Shown here: one piece after another, positions 61,391-64,000 of the stretch
How the letters are laid out: each line of letters begins with the position of its first letter
Position numbering within the stretch: position 1 is the stretch's first letter
Origin: an uncultured Prevotella sp.
Lineage (GTDB): Bacteria > Bacteroidota > Bacteroidia > Bacteroidales > Bacteroidaceae
DNA length: 64,000 nucleotides
Direction of reading: 5' to 3'
Assembly: GCA_944319915.1 (NCBI GenBank)
Contig: CALUEY010000002.1
Location: 1-64,000, forward strand
Position numbers and translations under genes: made by a program
Notes under the pieces: generated by a model
What the model was told of the DNA's origin: nothing
What the model saw: only the letters and a program-made list of their open reading frames with translations
Databases searched by the model: none

Positions 61391-62194
61391 GTGCATAAGG
61401 TATATTTCATAGTGGCGTTGGCCTTGCTCACATTGTGGGGGTGCGAGTGGCGTTTGAAGCCTGGCAGCGATGAGCGGCAGCCAGGCGATGTGGTGGTGGA
61501 GCGTTATGACCGCATACAGAGCCTCTACCTCACCACCGGCGACTTCTCGGCGCTGCAGCAGCTCAACACGGAGTATCCAATGCAGACGCGCGCCTTGATA
61601 GAAGACGTGCTGAAGATAGGGCGCGTGAACGACCCAGAGATAAACACAAAGTTCCTCAAGTTCTACCAGGACATAGCGCTGCAGAGCCTCATAAACGAGG
61701 TGGAGCAGCAGTACGCCAACATGGACGACATAAACAAGGGGCTTACCGAGGCTTTCGCCCGGCTGCGCAAGGAGGTGCCGGAGATAGGCATCCCGCAGAT
61801 ATACACGCAGATAGGCGCCCTCGACCAAAGCATCGTGGTGGGCAACGGCACGCTCGGCATAAGCCTCGACAAGTACCTCGGGGCCGACTACCCCCTTTAC
61901 CTCAAGTATTACCCCAAGGCCCAGCGCGAGCAGATGGAGCGCTCCATGATAGTGCCAGACTGCATGGTGTTCTACATCTTGAGCCTGTATCCAATGCCAC
62001 ACGACAAGGAGATGACGCAGGAGGAGTGCGACATACACATGGGCAAGATAATGTGGGTGGTAAACAAGATAACCCAGAAGCACACCTTCAAGGGGCAGTA
62101 CGTGGCCATTGTAGACCGCTACATGAAGCGTAACAAGGGCGAAACCGTGGCCACGCTGCTGCGCAACAACGACTATAAGGCCATCGCCCGGTAG
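61391..62194 (+). CDS. gldB: GldB-like lipoprotein
   Basis: 267 residues with a GTG start (61391), supported by the lipoprotein signal that follows (VALALLTLWGC, Cys at 18). Conserved GldB features include KFYQDIALQSLINEVEQQYAN, GNGTLGISLDKYLGADYPLY, and the middle QMERSMIVPDCMVFY. GldB is required for gliding in Flavobacterium, but non-gliding Bacteroidales also carry it; I infer an outer-membrane or envelope role here rather than motility. It is shorter than flavobacterial GldB (about 320). The GTG start is unusual among its neighbours. Confidence 0.82.
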   Translation: MHKVYFIVALALLTLWGCEWRLKPGSDERQPGDVVVERYDRIQSLYLTTGDFSALQQLNTEYPMQTRALIEDVLKIGRVNDPEINTKFLKFYQDIALQSLINEVEQQYANMDDINKGLTEAFARLRKEVPEIGIPQIYTQIGALDQSIVVGNGTLGISLDKYLGADYPLYLKYYPKAQREQMERSMIVPDCMVFYILSLYPMPHDKEMTQEECDIHMGKIMWVVNKITQKHTFKGQYVAIVDRYMKRNKGETVATLLRNNDYKAIAR

Positions 62195-62282
62195 CCTTTC
62201 GGGCGCGCCGTGGCGAATACGATTCTGTAATCTTTTTTCATCATTTGCGCTGTTGGCCGCATCGGCTTGTGGCTCAGTGAGT

Positions 62283-62370
62283 TACGAAACGGGCTGTTTT
62301 GCATTGCGAAACAGCCCGTTTTGCGTTGCGATATGGCCTGTTTTGCGTTGCGAAACGGCATATATTGGCA
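62283..62370 (+). repeat. 22-bp unit array, copy 7 (4 units)
   Basis: The cleanest copy: units start at 62283, 62305, 62327 and 62349 (bases 1-14 of each are GAAACGGGCTGTTT or close variants, then a GCATTGC/GCGTTGC linker). Located between the GldB-like gene and the cobalamin riboswitch. Confidence 0.88.
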
Positions 62371-62565
62371 TCCCATGCCGATTGCGGGGCAGTGTCAGAG
62401 GACGCAATGTAATTATAAATTACTTTCTGTCCGTATGCCTGCCGACATTTTCCTACCGTGCATAGAGTCACCCAATACCACATTTTCAGGCCGAAGGCTT
62501 GCTTGGCAAGGTGGGCAAGAAGAAAATATAAAGGCCCATGATGTGGTTAATTGGATATTTTGTAG

Positions 62566-62573
62566 TACCTTTG
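62566..62573 (+). promoter_or_regulatory. Promoter -7 element before the cobalamin riboswitch
   Basis: TACCTTTG, with TGTGG 19 bp upstream as an imperfect -33. Transcription should begin near 62580, at the start of the riboswitch. Confidence 0.6.
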
Positions 62574-62584
62574 CGGCAGCAATG

Positions 62585-62737
62585 GTTCACTGCAAAAAGT
62601 GATTAAAAGGGAACGGGGTGAGAATCCCCGACAGTCCCGCTGCTGTGAGCCGTCCTTATCAGGAGCGAACAACAAAGCCACTGGGCATTGCCGGGAAGGC
62701 GTTCGCATCCGGGCGGCGAGTCAGAAGACCTGCCTTG
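62585..62737 (+). promoter_or_regulatory. Cobalamin (AdoCbl-type) riboswitch
   Basis: The conserved elements are in order: AAAAGGGAA (62606-62613 region), GGGGTGAGAATCCCC hairpin, GACAGTCCCGCTGCTGTGAG, the B12 box GCCACTGGG near 62677, GGGAAGGCG near 62694, then GCGAGTCAGAAGACCTGCC, the hallmark 3' end. Binding of coenzyme B12 should shut down the downstream gene. The 150 nt between it and the ATG at 62892 contain a perfect 8-bp hairpin (62816-62823 with 62828-62835) inside a larger stem (62810-62815 with 62855-62860), the probable expression platform. Confidence 0.93.
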
Positions 62738-62891
62738 CGCAAACATCCCTGCACGCTTCGAGGAAAAGCGGCCGGGTAGAAACAGCCATTCAACATAATG
62801 CGCCCCGCAGCATCGACGCAGGCTTTTGCCTGCGTGAAGCCCTGCGCGTAAGCGCGATGCAAAGGCAAAATCCTTTATATACAATAGTATT

Positions 62892-64000
62892 ATGCGACAA
62901 AAAATTTACTTATTGGCAGTGGCGCTTGCCACCTTGTTGCAGCCGCAAGCGGCATTGGCCCAGGACACCCAGGCCGATGCTGTGACGCAGTTGCAGTTTG
63001 GCAGGCAGGTCGTCACGGTGCCGGCAGATGCCAGCCTAACCTTTTACGACCCTAAAGGCACAGGCAGCATCAGCTCTACCAGCACCAACAACACCCACTC
63101 GCTCACAGTATTCCGCCCGGCCGAGGCCGGGCTTGCCGTGCGGGTGGAGTTCGAGGAAATCGACGTGAGCAGCGATGGGGCAGGCTATCCCGGCCAAGTG
63201 GTTGTATACAATGGCGACCCCGACGAGGCGGGAACGTTTTCCTGGGCCACCAATGCCTATGGCATCAACGGCTCCACCGTGCTGCCCGAGGGCGACGTGG
63301 TGGCCACGCTCGATGGCGAGTACAGCGGCGTGAGCTACTATTCTACCGCCCCCGACGGTACGCTCTCCGTGGGTATGCTGTGGCGTTATGCAGCGCAGTG
63401 CGACGGATGGGTGGCCAAGGTGAGCTGCGTAAAGCTCGAAAACATGGTGGTGAGCGGGGCTGGTGCCGATTATTCCGCAGTGTTGCCGTCGCCCCGGGGC
63501 AAGCAGGCCATAGCCCTCGCCTCGGCGTATGTAGAGGCGAAAGGGGTGCTTCAGGCCGACCGCCTCGCCAAGGTGACCTTCAGCCTGCCAAAGAACGACG
63601 GCGTGGTCGACCCGCTGTCGCTGCGCCTCTATGCCGGGGCAGCAGCCAGTTTCAAGGGATCTGAGCCTTTGCAGGCCACGGTGGCCGCCGATGGCGGTGC
63701 ATACGCGTTTACGCTCGACGAACCGCTTTCCGAAGGCCGCAACGTGTTCACTATCGCCGGCGATGTGCTCGCCACGGCGTCGGTGGGCGCTGAGGTGGCC
63801 GTTGAGGTGACTTCTGTGTCAACCACTGCCATACCCGATGGTGTGCAGCCATTTGTCGGCGCCACGCCCGTAACGGTGACTTGCCCCGCCATAGTCAATA
63901 TGGAGGAGGGGGCTACCACGGTCACAGTAGGCTCCACGCCGCTCGCATTCTACGATGATGGCGGCCTCGACGGTCAGGTAACGCCCGGCTTCAGCGGCAC
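62892..64000 (+). CDS. Large secreted CUB-like protein under B12 control (partial, 3' end missing)
   Basis: ATG at 62892; open to the window end (369 codons seen, no stop). Signal peptide MRQKIYLLAVALATLLQPQA then LAQ; no lipobox. Residues about 35-180 look like a CUB-type beta domain (TFYDPKGTGSISSTSTNN, LTVFRPAEAGLAVRVEFEE, GQVVVYNGDPDEAG, DGEYSGVSYYST). About 200-310 resemble the N-terminal beta domain of secreted BNR/sialidase-like proteins. A second CUB-like start appears at the edge (PLAFYDDGGLDGQV). It is the first gene behind the riboswitch, so a role in B12 capture at the surface is plausible. Not a TonB receptor in the part visible. Confidence 0.8.
   Translation, partial: MRQKIYLLAVALATLLQPQAALAQDTQADAVTQLQFGRQVVTVPADASLTFYDPKGTGSISSTSTNNTHSLTVFRPAEAGLAVRVEFEEIDVSSDGAGYPGQVVVYNGDPDEAGTFSWATNAYGINGSTVLPEGDVVATLDGEYSGVSYYSTAPDGTLSVGMLWRYAAQCDGWVAKVSCVKLENMVVSGAGADYSAVLPSPRGKQAIALASAYVEAKGVLQADRLAKVTFSLPKNDGVVDPLSLRLYAGAAASFKGSEPLQATVAADGGAYAFTLDEPLSEGRNVFTIAGDVLATASVGAEVAVEVTSVSTTAIPDGVQPFVGATPVTVTCPAIVNMEEGATTVTVGSTPLAFYDDGGLDGQVTPGFSG

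Noticed and set aside
1-64000. tRNA, rRNA, tmRNA and RNase P genes
   Set aside because: I looked for the conserved sequence hallmarks by eye and found none; a covariance-model search would be needed to exclude them.

Overview
The window looks like chromosomal DNA of a GC-rich gut or oral Bacteroidales bacterium, most likely Prevotellaceae. The evidence is a short primary sigma factor without region 1.1, many promoters of the Bacteroidetes form TTTG-N19/20-TAnnTTTG, the RprXY two-component system, a Rho factor with a long disordered insert, a GTPase-degenerate second EF-G, a GldB lipoprotein, a BspA-type leucine-rich-repeat relic and a type IX secretion tail relic. No rRNA, tRNA, CRISPR array or prophage was recognised.

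Layout. 1-4.3 kb: a decayed secreted-protein tail, an LTXXQ-type periplasmic protein, slyD, aroC, then about 1.1 kb of relic DNA. 4.3-7.8 kb: an AraC regulator divergent from L-fucose isomerase and a mutarotase. 7.9-13.1 kb: the phenylalanine/tyrosine branch (prephenate dehydratase, aminotransferase, DAHP synthase-chorismate mutase fusion, prephenate dehydrogenase) behind what reads as a complete leader-peptide attenuator, followed by a DjlA-like co-chaperone. 13.2-18.8 kb, minus strand: rpoD, a small exported protein, then a cassette of HPr-kinase-like ATPase, S24/S26 peptidase, PqqD-like protein, flippase and glycosyltransferase. 18.9-19.4 kb: an IS30 relic and a long terminator. 19.5-28.9 kb: HtrA, mannonate dehydratase and its oxidoreductase, serS, a fused Nfn-like flavoprotein, a DUF486 membrane protein and a TtcA-like enzyme. 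29.1-33.3 kb: three tandem paralogues, two of them with TonB C-terminal domains. 34-43 kb: thrS, a lipoprotein thioredoxin, rho, a MORN/GH25 muramidase, a FolK-like protein, an M64 peptidase and an AlkZ-related protein. 43.3-48 kb: phosphate uptake (pstCAB-phoU divergent from pstS) with Pho-box-like repeats. 48.4-62.2 kb: hemW, EF-G2, rprXY, rpsF-rpsR-rplI, small membrane and lipoproteins, mtaB with a glycosyltransferase, a DUF4861 protein and a GldB-like lipoprotein. From 62.57 kb a cobalamin riboswitch precedes a large secreted CUB-like protein that runs off the window end.

The strongest hunting results are the Phe/Tyr attenuator at 7.9-8.1 kb and a family of seven intergenic elements, each made of four or five contiguous 22-bp quasi-palindromic units with partly conserved flanks. 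Next come the kinase-peptidase-PqqD-flippase cassette behind rpoD, a PstC that carries a PstS-like segment, and the B12-controlled surface protein. All calls come from reading the sequence; no database search was run.
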